A stretch of DNA of 64,000 nucleotides from NCBI RefSeq assembly GCF_025685645.1, contig NZ_JAGSYF010000002.1:434001-498000 (forward strand), written 5' to 3'. The notes under the pieces are model-generated. The model had not been told where the DNA came from, did not search any database, and was given only the letters and a program-made list of their open reading frames with translations. This document shows positions 24,302-32,636 of the stretch, in pieces. Numbering within the stretch: the first letter of the stretch is position 1; every line of letters begins with the position of its first letter. Both the position numbers and the translations under genes were made by a program. Source of the stretch: Edaphobacter bradus (GTDB lineage: Bacteria > Acidobacteriota > Terriglobia > Terriglobales > Acidobacteriaceae).

Positions 24302-24839
24302 AGCCCAAGGCGCCCCACCATGCCGCAGCTTCATCGCGGCGCGGGTAGGATGAACCCAGCATCCGGGCCACGACACATTCGGGCACAGATTCCATGTCAA
24401 GCACCTTTCAAACCCGACGCGATCTCCACGCAACAACAAGTGCAAGAAAATAAAAGCCATATCGTCGAAAAATATTACCGCCAAAAGTGGCAGACCAGTT
24501 TCGCCCCATTCGTTAAAATAGAAAGAGGCAAGCCAGGAAGAGGCCCGGGCAAACCGGGCCTCTCGCCTTTACCTCCAAAGCGAATAAACCACCTGAATCG
24601 AAGACTTTACGAGCACATAGCGCAACAAGTCATTATCTTTGAATACTTTGCAAAACGACCTGAACCGAAGTCTAGACCTAAAGCTTGTTTTTTGAAGACT
24701 TTGCACAAGAAATGCCAGGAGGGGGAGTCAGTCAAACAAGCAGCCACGTTGCAAGGCTCTGGCCAACCTACTACCAACCACTGTTACACTCCCATCCAGC
24801 CTTAAAACCCAGAGAAACCACCCGCGGAGACCGCTCGCA
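24302..24839. other. Leader region of the OPT transporter gene, with a strong hairpin
   Basis: No gene is seen. Bases 24539-24563 can form a 10-bp GC-rich hairpin (GAGGCCCGG-GCAAA-CCGGGCCTC plus an A-T pair). Beyond it are three loosely related boxes: GAAGACTTTACGAGCA near 24600, GAATACTTTGCAAAA near 24638 and GAAGACTTTGCACAAG near 24694. The 24400-24720 stretch is AT-richer than its surroundings. A long structured leader is possible, but I cannot match it to a known riboswitch. Confidence 0.4.
24539..24563 (+). other. GC-rich hairpin upstream of the OPT gene
   Basis: A perfect 9-bp stem, extended by one A-T pair, closes a GCAAA loop. It is followed by TCGCCTTTACC, too poor in T for a clean intrinsic terminator. 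It lies 277 bp before the OPT start and may end a short leader transcript or be part of a regulatory RNA. Confidence 0.4.
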
Positions 24840-27200
24840 ATGGCCACGACCACCCGACCCACCTTTCAACCCTTCGTCCCGGCCAACGAGACCCGCCCCG
24901 AGCTCACCGTCCGCGCCCTTATCCTCGGCGCCCTCTTCGGAATTTTGTTCGGAGCCGTCACCGTCTACGTCGGCCTCCGCGCCGGACTCACCGTCGCGGC
25001 CAGCATCCCCATCTCCGTCCTCTCCATCTCCATCCTCCGCGCCTTCGGTCGCGCCAGCATCCTCGAGAACAACATCGTCCAGTCGACGGGCAACGCCGGC
25101 CAGTCCATCGCCTCCGGAGTCATCTTCACCCTCCCGGCCCTCATCTTCCTCGGCTTCGACCTTGAATCCACTCGCATCTTCGCCCTCGCGCTCTTCGGAG
25201 GCTGGCTCGGCGTACTCTTCATGATCCCGCTCCGCCGCCAGCTCATCGTCGAAGAGCACCACGTCCTCACCTACCCCGAGGGCACCGCCTGCGCCGACGT
25301 CCTGATGGCGGGCGAGCGCGGAGGCAGCTTCGCCTCGCGAGTCTTCCTCGGCCTCGGACTCGGCGGCCTCTACACCCTCTTCCAGAACGAGAACCTCTTC
25401 GGCCTCTTCCCCTCAACCCCCAACTACTCCCCTGACCTCGGCCCGCAGCATCTGCTCCGCGGCGGAGCCATCCGCGCCGACGTCACCTCGGAGTATCTCG
25501 GCGTCGGCTACATCATCGGAATGCGCGTCGCAGCCGTCATGCTCGCCGGTGGAGTCTTCTCCTGGCTCGTCCTGATGCCCGCCATCTACTTCTTCGGCTC
25601 GCATCTCTCAGGGCCGCTCTACCCAGGCACCATCCCCATCGCCGACATGAGCCCCTCGCAGCTCTGGTCCACCTACGTCCGGCCCATGGGAGCCGGGGCC
25701 GTAGCCTGCAGCGGACTCATCACCCTCCTCCGCACCGCACCGACCATCCTCGCCGCCCTCTCAGAAGGCCTCAAGTCCATCGGCAAAAACTCGGGGAGAG
25801 AAGACATCACGACTTTGAGTGATGAAAAGCTCGCACAATTGGAGGCGCTGGAAGACCGGACAGCACCGGCTAGAGGACCCGACTTTGACTATCCCTATCT
25901 GACTGAAATACGCCGCCGCGAGACTCTGGGCATCCAAGTTACAAGCCCTCAGCCGCCCCGCACCGAGCACGACCTCCCCTGGTCTGTCGTCATCGGCGGC
26001 TCCATCGTCCTCGTCCTCCTCATGTGGGTCTTTCTCCAGTTCAAACCCGTCCCCGGCGCACAGGTAGGAGCCCTCGCCAACTTCGCCGCCGCCATCCTGG
26101 TGGTCGTCTTCGGCTTCCTCTTCGTCACCGTCTCGGCGCGCATCGTCGGAATCGTCGGGTCGTCAGCTTCACCCGTCTCCGGCATGACCATCGCGACTCT
26201 GATGGCCACCGCCGCCATCTTCCTCGTCAAAGGCTGGACTGCCCCCGCCTTCGGAGCCCTCGCCATCACCATCGGAGGCATCGTCTGCATCGCCGCCTCC
26301 AACGCAGGCGACACCTCGCAGGACCTCAAGACCGGCTACCTCATCGGAGCCACGCCATGGAAGCAGCAGCTTGCCATCATGATCGGAGTCATCATCTCGC
26401 TCTTCTCCATCGGCGCCACGCTCAACGCGATGAACAAGGGTCTCGAGACCTTCCAGCACCTGCCCCACCCCATCGCCGTCTCGCTCAACCAGCTTCCCGA
26501 CGGAGTCCAGAACCAGGGGCACTTCACCCGCGACCGCATCTCCCTCACCGATTCCTCTGCTCCCTCCGCAACCCACACCGAGCTGAGCAACGCCCGCCAG
26601 TACCTGCTGCTCAACGCCATCGGCTCGGCAACTCTAGCCGATGGCAAGTACCTCTACAACCCGGCCACTGGCCAGATCGAAGTCCAGTGGGTGCAGGGCA
26701 TCGGCAGCGAAAAAGCCGCTGCCCCGCAAGGCCGCCTGATGGCCACGGTCATCAACGGAATCCTCAGCCGCAAGCTGCCCTGGTCGCTCGTCCTCCTCGG
26801 CGTCGCACTCGTCATCATGGTCGAGCTGCTCGGAATCCGCTCGCTCACCCTCGCTGTCGGAGCCTACCTCTCCATCGGCACCACGCTCGCCATCTTCGTC
26901 GGAGGAGTCATGCGCTGGATGGTCGACCGCGCTCTTGCGAAAGAAGGCATCGAGCAATCCGAGACCGAATCCGAGATCTCCCCCGGCAGCCTCTACGCCT
27001 CAGGCCTCATCGCCGCGGGCGGAATCGTCGGCCTGCTAGGAGTAGCCACCAAACTCTACGAGGCCGCCACAGACAAGTCCATCCCTCGCTTCAGCAACCA
27101 CAACCCGCTCCATCACGACCTGGTCAGCGTCATCATGTTCGCCCTGCTCGCCTACTCCCTCTACTACTTCGCAAGGAAACCGCTGAACTCTGCGAAGTAA
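24840..27200 (+). CDS. OPT family oligopeptide/metal-chelate transporter
   Basis: The 786-residue protein has roughly 14-16 hydrophobic segments. It carries OPT features: ELTVRALILGALFGILFG near the N-terminus, the NIVQSTGNAGQSIASGVIFTLPA segment, LTYPEGTACADVL and ISNAGDTSQDLKTGY-like sequence (here ASNAGDTSQDLKTGYLIGA). OPT carriers import peptides or metal chelates in symport with protons. The ATG at 24840 has GGAG 11 bases upstream. It ends 9 bp before the convergent histidine kinase gene. Confidence 0.92.
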   Translation: MATTTRPTFQPFVPANETRPELTVRALILGALFGILFGAVTVYVGLRAGLTVAASIPISVLSISILRAFGRASILENNIVQSTGNAGQSIASGVIFTLPALIFLGFDLESTRIFALALFGGWLGVLFMIPLRRQLIVEEHHVLTYPEGTACADVLMAGERGGSFASRVFLGLGLGGLYTLFQNENLFGLFPSTPNYSPDLGPQHLLRGGAIRADVTSEYLGVGYIIGMRVAAVMLAGGVFSWLVLMPAIYFFGSHLSGPLYPGTIPIADMSPSQLWSTYVRPMGAGAVACSGLITLLRTAPTILAALSEGLKSIGKNSGREDITTLSDEKLAQLEALEDRTAPARGPDFDYPYLTEIRRRETLGIQVTSPQPPRTEHDLPWSVVIGGSIVLVLLMWVFLQFKPVPGAQVGALANFAAAILVVVFGFLFVTVSARIVGIVGSSASPVSGMTIATLMATAAIFLVKGWTAPAFGALAITIGGIVCIAASNAGDTSQDLKTGYLIGATPWKQQLAIMIGVIISLFSIGATLNAMNKGLETFQHLPHPIAVSLNQLPDGVQNQGHFTRDRISLTDSSAPSATHTELSNARQYLLLNAIGSATLADGKYLYNPATGQIEVQWVQGIGSEKAAAPQGRLMATVINGILSRKLPWSLVLLGVALVIMVELLGIRSLTLAVGAYLSIGTTLAIFVGGVMRWMVDRALAKEGIEQSETESEISPGSLYASGLIAAGGIVGLLGVATKLYEAATDKSIPRFSNHNPLHHDLVSVIMFALLAYSLYYFARKPLNSAK

Positions 27201-27209
27201 GAAGCTACT

Positions 27210-28655
27210 TCACTGGACTCGCTGCAGCGGCAAACAAAACGTAAACACCGACCCCTGCCCGGACTGGCTCGTCACCTCGATCGAGCCGCCATGGGCCTCC
27301 ACGATCGCCTTCGCGATCGCGAGGCCCATCCCTGTGCCCTGCACGCGATACCGCTGCCCCTGGCCGCGATAGAACTTGTCGAAGATCATCATGCGCTCGA
27401 AGTCATCGACGCCCGAGCCGCGGTCCGCCACGCTCGTGCAGAGCCTGCCTTTCGCAACCTCGGCGCTAACAAAGATCGGACTGCTATCAGCCGAGTACTT
27501 CGCTGCATTCTCCAGCAGATGCTGCAGCACCTTGGCGATCCGCTCGAGGTCCATCTCTACCTTGGGCAGCGAATCCGAAAGCCGCACGTCTACTGGATGC
27601 GCCTTCAGCGGCCCTTCCAACTCCTCAATCGCAGCATCGACAGCCTCGCGCATCGAGTGAGGCCGCAGATCGAGCGAGATCGCATGGGCGTCCAGCTCCG
27701 CCATCTCCATCGCCTGCCCCACAAGCCGATCGAGCCGAGCCGCCTCCTGCTCGATCACCTCCATCATCTCTCTGCGCTGCTCCTGATCAAGCGGCGCCGT
27801 CTGCAGGCTCGTGACCGCCGCCGTAATCGACGTCAACGGAGTCCGCAGCTCATGCGCCACCGAATCGAGCAGCGCATTGCGCAGCCTCTCGCTCTCACGC
27901 GCGGCCTCTACGCGAGTCAGAGTCTCCACTGCGCCCGCCCGCTCGATGGCGATCGCCGCCAGCCCGCACACAGCGTCCAGCGCCTCGGGCGAAGTCCGGC
28001 CGCCGGTAATTCCCAGCGCGCCGATCGGCCGCTGGCCCAGCAGAATCGGGACCAGCGTCACATTGCGCTCGTCCTCGCAGCAATGGTCGCGCGAGAACGC
28101 CGTATCGCGAAGCTCCGCCGCCGTCACGTCCATATAGTCCGGGCTCGACCGGTACACGCGGTCCCGCTCTCGCAGATACACCGCCGCACCCGCCAGATCG
28201 AAGGTCGCGGCAATCATCTGCGGCAACGCGTTCACCAGGGCGATAACGTTGCCCTTCACGAGCATCTGCTGGCTGAAGTCGTAGAGCCGCTCGGCCTCCC
28301 GCTGCCGCCGCCGCGAGATCGCCGCCTCCTCTCGTGCCCGCTCCGCAAGCTGGCTCGCAACAATCGCCGTCAGCAGAAAGGTTCCCAGTGCCACCCAGTT
28401 CCTGTTGTCTCGAATGGTGAAAGTCAGGACCGGGGGGAGAAAGAAGTAGTTGAACGCAGCCGAGGCAAGGAACGACAGGTAGACTGCATGCCGCAGGCCC
28501 CAATTCGCCGAGACCAGTAGAATCACGATCAGCAGCGTAAACGCCACCGTCATCTCATTGACATGCGGCCAACGGAAATACACCGCTACAATGGCAGCGA
28601 CGGCAGCCGTCGAAATGCCATAACGAACCAGACTCCACTTCACCGAGCGTCGCAC
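27210..28655 (-). CDS. KdpD-type sensor histidine kinase lacking the KdpD N-terminal domain
   Basis: The 481-residue protein has four closely packed N-terminal membrane segments (residues 10-105, the DUF4118 arrangement of KdpD) and a GAF-like region (about 125-245). The kinase core has phospho-accepting His268 in SVAHELRTPL, the N box HLLENAAKYS, and the DRGSGVDD and GTGMGLAIAKAIVEAHGG nucleotide loops. This is the C-terminal two-thirds of a normal KdpD. The missing Usp/KdpD-N part is encoded by the divergent gene that starts 17 bp away. The start is GTG at 28655. It probably phosphorylates KdpE in response to K+ limitation. Confidence 0.88.
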   Translation of the reverse strand: MRRSVKWSLVRYGISTAAVAAIVAVYFRWPHVNEMTVAFTLLIVILLVSANWGLRHAVYLSFLASAAFNYFFLPPVLTFTIRDNRNWVALGTFLLTAIVASQLAERAREEAAISRRRQREAERLYDFSQQMLVKGNVIALVNALPQMIAATFDLAGAAVYLRERDRVYRSSPDYMDVTAAELRDTAFSRDHCCEDERNVTLVPILLGQRPIGALGITGGRTSPEALDAVCGLAAIAIERAGAVETLTRVEAARESERLRNALLDSVAHELRTPLTSITAAVTSLQTAPLDQEQRREMMEVIEQEAARLDRLVGQAMEMAELDAHAISLDLRPHSMREAVDAAIEELEGPLKAHPVDVRLSDSLPKVEMDLERIAKVLQHLLENAAKYSADSSPIFVSAEVAKGRLCTSVADRGSGVDDFERMMIFDKFYRGQGQRYRVQGTGMGLAIAKAIVEAHGGSIEVTSQSGQGSVFTFCLPLQRVQ

Positions 28656-28672
28656 GAACCTATCTTACCCGT

Positions 28673-29827
28673 ATGCCCACACGTGAACCATCCAGCCCGC
28701 CAGTCAAAAGCCCTGAAGAATGGCTTGAAAAAGTAGCGCCCGAGAAGACGCGCGGCATCTTCAAGCTCTTCCTCGGCTACGCTCCCGGCGTCGGCAAGAC
28801 CTACAACATGCTCAGCGAGGCCATCCGCCGCCACGCGCGCGGCGAAGACGTCGTGATCGGCGTCGTCGAAACCCACGGCCGCCCCAAGACCGCCGAGCTC
28901 GCCGCCCAGATCGAGCAGGTCCCCCGCCGCACCATCGAGTACAAGGGCGTTCTCTTCGAGGAGATGAACCTCGACGCCATCCTGGCCCGCAAGCCGCAGA
29001 TCGTCCTCATCGACGAGCTCGCCCACACCAACATCGAGGGCAGCAAGCACCGCAAGCGCTACGAGGACGTCCTCGAGTTGCTTGCCGCCAATATCGACGT
29101 GCTCGCCACCATGAACGTCCAGCACATCGAGAGCGTCGCGCCTACAGTGCAGAGCGTCACCGGCATCCAGATTCGTGAGACCGTGCCCGACTGGTTCATC
29201 CAGCGCGCCGATGAGATCGTGATGGCCGACCTCACTCCCGAGGCCCTGCAGACGCGTATGCGCCGCGGGGACATCTACGGCCACGACCGCGCCGAAAAGG
29301 CCCTCGCCAACTTCTTCCGCCGAGGCAACCTCATCGCCCTGCGTGAACTGGCGTTGCAGCACGTCACCAAGGCTGTCGACCGCAACCTGACCGCATACAT
29401 GGACGCAAAGCGCATTACGGCCAACTGGGCCGTGCGCGAGCGGGTCCTGGTCTGCATCAGCTCCAGCAGCGCCTCGCAGGCGCTGATTGCGCGCGGGGCC
29501 CGCGTTGCCGAGGGCGTCGGCGGCGAGCTCTACGTGCTACACATCGAGACCGACAGAGATCGCGACAAGGATGAGCAGAGCACCCTCGACGCCAACCTCC
29601 AGTTCGCGCGCAACCTCGACGCGCAGGTCTACGTCGTCAAAGGCAAGAGCATCGCCCACGCCGTAGCCACCTTCGTCCGCGAGAAGCGCATCACCCACGT
29701 CATCTTCGGGCGCACCGCCGTCAGCGGCCTGCGCAAGTATCTTTATTACTGGGCCATCCAGCACTTCCTCAGCGAATCGCCCAACGTCGACGTCCACATC
29801 GTCACCCAACGCCCGGAGCGCGAATGA
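28673..29827 (+). CDS. KdpD N-terminal sensor domain plus UspA-like domain, as a separate protein
   Basis: The 384-residue protein corresponds to the cytoplasmic N-terminal third of KdpD: Walker A GYAPGVGKT (35-43), Walker B VLIDELAHTN (111-120), the MNVQHIESV and RADEIVMADLTPEALQTRM signatures, then a universal-stress-like domain (about 245-384). There are no membrane segments and no kinase core. In KdpD this region binds ATP and tunes kinase/phosphatase balance; here it must act in trans. The stop overlaps the kdpE start (ATGA), so the two are co-translated. It starts 17 bp from the divergent kinase gene. Confidence 0.92.
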   Translation: MPTREPSSPPVKSPEEWLEKVAPEKTRGIFKLFLGYAPGVGKTYNMLSEAIRRHARGEDVVIGVVETHGRPKTAELAAQIEQVPRRTIEYKGVLFEEMNLDAILARKPQIVLIDELAHTNIEGSKHRKRYEDVLELLAANIDVLATMNVQHIESVAPTVQSVTGIQIRETVPDWFIQRADEIVMADLTPEALQTRMRRGDIYGHDRAEKALANFFRRGNLIALRELALQHVTKAVDRNLTAYMDAKRITANWAVRERVLVCISSSSASQALIARGARVAEGVGGELYVLHIETDRDRDKDEQSTLDANLQFARNLDAQVYVVKGKSIAHAVATFVREKRITHVIFGRTAVSGLRKYLYYWAIQHFLSESPNVDVHIVTQRPERE

Positions 29828-30540
29828 CCCAGAACGATCGCGACCAACACGCGAAGATCCTCATCGTCGACGATGAGCCGCAGATCACGCGCGTCCTTCG
29901 TACCGCGCTCTCCACCCAGGGCTACGTGCTGCGCGTGGCCACCAACGGCGTTCAGGGTCTCGAGACCGCGCACGAGTGGAAGCCCGACCTCGTCATCACG
30001 GACGTTGCCATGCCGGAGATGAACGGCGTCGAGTTCTGCCGCGAGCTCCGCGCCGTCTCGCAGGTCCCCATCATCATCCTCTCCGTTCGCAGCCAGGAGC
30101 GCATGAAGATCGAGGCCCTCGACGCTGGCGCCGACGACTACGTCACCAAGCCCTTCAGCATCCAGGAGCTCGAAGCCCGCGTCCGAGCTCAGCTCCGCCG
30201 CGTTCAGGCCTCAGCCAACACGGCCAAGCCCGTCATCTCCCACGGCGACTTCGTCATCGATATCCCGCAGCACCGCGTCATCGTCCGCGGCGAGGACGTC
30301 CACCTCACTCCCAAGCAGTTCGATCTCCTCGTCGTGCTTGCGCGGCACCCGGGCCAGGTCCTCACACACAGGGCGCTGCTCCACGCCGTGTGGGGAACCA
30401 ACGCCGACCAACCCGAGTATCTCCGCGTCAACATCGGCCAGCTCCGCAAGAAGATCGAGCTCTCCGACGAGCCGCGGTACATCCTCACGGAGCCCTGGAT
30501 CGGCTATCGCTTCCGCCCCACCGGCAACGACGACTTCTAG
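29824..30540 (+). CDS. kdpE: KdpE response regulator
   Basis: The 238-residue OmpR-type regulator has a receiver domain with phospho-accepting Asp60 (LVITDVAMPEMNG), acidic pair VDDEP, Lys in VTKPFS, and a C-terminal winged helix (VHLTPKQFDLLVVLARHPGQVLTHRALLHAVWG). It should activate kdp transcription when phosphorylated. The ATG overlaps the stop of the KdpD-N gene by four bases. The gene's place next to KdpD-N and near kdpFABC supports the name. Confidence 0.93.
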   Translation: MTQNDRDQHAKILIVDDEPQITRVLRTALSTQGYVLRVATNGVQGLETAHEWKPDLVITDVAMPEMNGVEFCRELRAVSQVPIIILSVRSQERMKIEALDAGADDYVTKPFSIQELEARVRAQLRRVQASANTAKPVISHGDFVIDIPQHRVIVRGEDVHLTPKQFDLLVVLARHPGQVLTHRALLHAVWGTNADQPEYLRVNIGQLRKKIELSDEPRYILTEPWIGYRFRPTGNDDF

Positions 30541-30596
30541 ACGTTTTGCTACTGTTTCACCCTGACAGTCATCTCTCGGCAGGCAGGTACGCCCGA

Positions 30597-32300
30597 ATGC
30601 TCAACCGCCTCATCCTCTGCTCCGCACTTGCATTCTTCTCCGCTATCCCAGCCAGCGCCCAGAATTACCCCAGCCTCGTTCTCGTCCACGGCCACATCTG
30701 GACCGAGAACCCCACGCAGCCCGAGGCCGAGGCCATCGCCCTCGACGGCAACCACGTCCTGCAGGTCGGCACATCGGCCGACATCCTGCGCCTCGCCGGC
30801 CCTTCAACACAAGTCATCGAGCTCAACGGCCGCCGCGTCGTTCCTGGCTTCAACGATGCCCACGTCCACTTCATCGCCGGAGGCGAGGCCCTTGCCAGCG
30901 TGCAGCTCCGCGACGCTGCATCGCAGGCTGAGTTCCGCGAGCGAGTCGCCGCCTTCGCAAAGACGCAGCCCGACGGCGCATGGATCACCAACGGCGAATG
31001 GGACCACGAGCGCTGGAAGCCCGCCGTGCTGCCCACGCATCAGCTCATCGACGATGTCACGGCGCACAACCCCGTCTTCATCGAACGCCTTGACGGCCAC
31101 ATGGGCCTCGCCAATGCAGTCGCCATGAAGCTTGCCGGCGTTGACCGCAACACACCCGACGTCCCCGGCGGAGTCATCGTCCGCGACGCCGATGGCAACC
31201 CCACCGGCATCTTCAAGGACGCGGCCACAACGCTTATCTACCGTGCCATTCCGCCGCTCTCGCTCGCCCAGACCGAGACCGCCATCCTCGCGGCGCAGCA
31301 CGAGGCCGCGCGCAACGGCGTCACCAGCGTGCAGGAGATGGCCAACGACACCAACGACACCTCTGGCCCCGACCACCTCCGCGCGCTGCAGTCGCTCGAA
31401 CGCGGGGGTCGCCTCAACGTCCGTATGTCCGTCAACCTCCGCCTGCTCGACTGGCGCAACCTCGCCAATACCGGCATCCAGGCCGGCTTCAGCGACGGCC
31501 TCGTCCAGGTCGGCGGTCTCAAGGCCTTCGCCGACGGCTCTCTCGGCTCGACCACTGCGTGGCTCCTTGCGCCCTTCGACGACCAGCCCGCCAACAGCGG
31601 CCTCGCCAGCGACGAGCTCCAGCACGCCGACCAGATGTACGCCGACATCAAGGGCGCCGATCAGGCCGGCCTGCAGATCGCCATTCATGCTATCGGCGAC
31701 CGCGCCAACCGCACCATCCTCGACCTCTACCAGCGCGTTGAGCAGGAGGACGGCCCGCGCGACCGCCGCCTGCGTATCGAGCACGCCCAGCACCTCACCG
31801 CGCAGGACATCCCGCGCTTTGGCCAGCTCCACGTCATTGCCTCCATGCAGCCCTACCACGCTATCGACGATGGCCGCTGGGCCCAGAAGCGGCTCGGCCC
31901 CGAGCGCATCCACTTCGCCTACGACTTCCGCTCGCTCCTCGACTCCGGCGCGACGCTCGCCTTCGGCTCCGACTGGCCCGTCGCCCCCATGGTGCCGCTC
32001 ATGGGAATCTACGCTGCCGTCACCCGCCGCACCCTCGACAATCTCAACCCCAACGGCTGGATCCCCGAACAGAAGATCACCGTCGCCGAAGCCGTCCACG
32101 CCTACACCGTCGGCGCCGCCTACGCGCAGTTCGACGAGAAGGTCAAAGGCTCACTCGAGCCCGGCAAACTCGCCGATCTCGTCGTCCTCTCCCGCGACAT
32201 CTTTCACATCGACCCCGTCGAAATCCAGAACACCCGCGTTGATCTCACTATCTTCAATGGTCGCGTGATTTACAACGCCTCCGAACCGGAGCACAAGTAG
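30597..32300 (+). CDS. Secreted amidohydrolase (YtcJ-like)
   Basis: The 567-residue protein has a signal peptide (MLNRLILCSALAFFSAIPASAQ). It is an amidohydrolase_3 enzyme: metal-binding HxH at His89/His91 (FNDAHVHF), later GLKAFADGSLGS, IHAIGDRANRTIL, IEHAQHL and FGSDWPVAPM motifs, and the C-terminal GSLEPGKLADLVVLS signature. The family hydrolyses N-formyl or other amide bonds with bound zinc. The substrate is unknown. It is wedged between kdpE and the kdp structural genes, 56 bp after kdpE, so it may be read through with it, but no link to potassium is evident. Confidence 0.9.
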   Translation: MLNRLILCSALAFFSAIPASAQNYPSLVLVHGHIWTENPTQPEAEAIALDGNHVLQVGTSADILRLAGPSTQVIELNGRRVVPGFNDAHVHFIAGGEALASVQLRDAASQAEFRERVAAFAKTQPDGAWITNGEWDHERWKPAVLPTHQLIDDVTAHNPVFIERLDGHMGLANAVAMKLAGVDRNTPDVPGGVIVRDADGNPTGIFKDAATTLIYRAIPPLSLAQTETAILAAQHEAARNGVTSVQEMANDTNDTSGPDHLRALQSLERGGRLNVRMSVNLRLLDWRNLANTGIQAGFSDGLVQVGGLKAFADGSLGSTTAWLLAPFDDQPANSGLASDELQHADQMYADIKGADQAGLQIAIHAIGDRANRTILDLYQRVEQEDGPRDRRLRIEHAQHLTAQDIPRFGQLHVIASMQPYHAIDDGRWAQKRLGPERIHFAYDFRSLLDSGATLAFGSDWPVAPMVPLMGIYAAVTRRTLDNLNPNGWIPEQKITVAEAVHAYTVGAAYAQFDEKVKGSLEPGKLADLVVLSRDIFHIDPVEIQNTRVDLTIFNGRVIYNASEPEHK

Positions 32301-32304
32301 CGTC

Positions 32305-32380
32305 TTTACAAATTCTTTATAACTTTCCTACCCACTCTTTACGCCCCACCTTGTTTCATAGGCATGGCGCGCACGCATAA
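32305..32380 (+). promoter_or_regulatory. kdp operon promoter with KdpE-box-like T-rich motifs
   Basis: TTTACA (32305-32310), TTTATA (32316-32321) and TTTACG (32338-32343) resemble the T-rich TTTATA/TTTACA halves of the KdpE site known from E. coli. A TTGTTT (32351-32356) and GCATAA (32375-32380) pair with an 18-bp spacer could be the core promoter, placing the boxes just upstream of -35. The region is strikingly AT-rich for this genome. Confidence 0.5.
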
Positions 32381-32411
32381 GCGCACGCCTGAAAACTGGA
32401 GCGTAACAACC

Positions 32412-32513
32412 ATGTGGGATCTCGGTTGTCTCATCGCGAGCATCGCCTTCTTCCTTATCGCCATCGCCTACATCGCAGGCTGTAACCGCCTCGGCGCAAA
32501 GGAGACTCGCTGA
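32412..32513 (+). CDS. 33-residue membrane microprotein at the head of the kdp operon
   Basis: The short frame encodes one hydrophobic helix (LIASIAFFLIAIAYIAG) and a short polar tail (CNRLGAKETR). GGAG lies ten bases before the ATG. Its TGA overlaps the ATG of kdpF (TGATG), the arrangement of translationally coupled subunits. It is as small as KdpF but is not KdpF, which follows. Possible roles are a Kdp assembly or stabilising peptide, or a regulatory leader. Coding is inferred from composition, the ribosome site and the overlap. Confidence 0.65.
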   Translation: MWDLGCLIASIAFFLIAIAYIAGCNRLGAKETR

Positions 32514-32599
32514 TGCTCGAAGTCTCTCTGCTCGCTGCCGTCACCGTCGCGCTGCTCGTCTACCTCGTCTACGCACTTCTGCGTCCGGAAAAGTTCTAA
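32513..32599 (+). CDS. kdpF: KdpF, small stabilising subunit of the Kdp ATPase
   Basis: The 28-residue peptide is a single transmembrane helix ending YLVYALLRPEKF, which is characteristic of KdpF. KdpF packs against KdpA/KdpB and stabilises the complex. AAGGAG lies seven bases before the ATG, inside the end of the preceding microprotein gene. kdpA starts 37 bp downstream. Confidence 0.92.
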   Translation: MLEVSLLAAVTVALLVYLVYALLRPEKF

Positions 32600-32636
32600 G
32601 CCAAGTTATAGGTACCTCACCAGGAAAGCCCCTTCA

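Noticed and set aside
30804..32099. A 431-codon frame antisense to the amidohydrolase
   Set aside because: Biased Gly/Val/Asp/Glu composition typical of a shadow frame; no domain.
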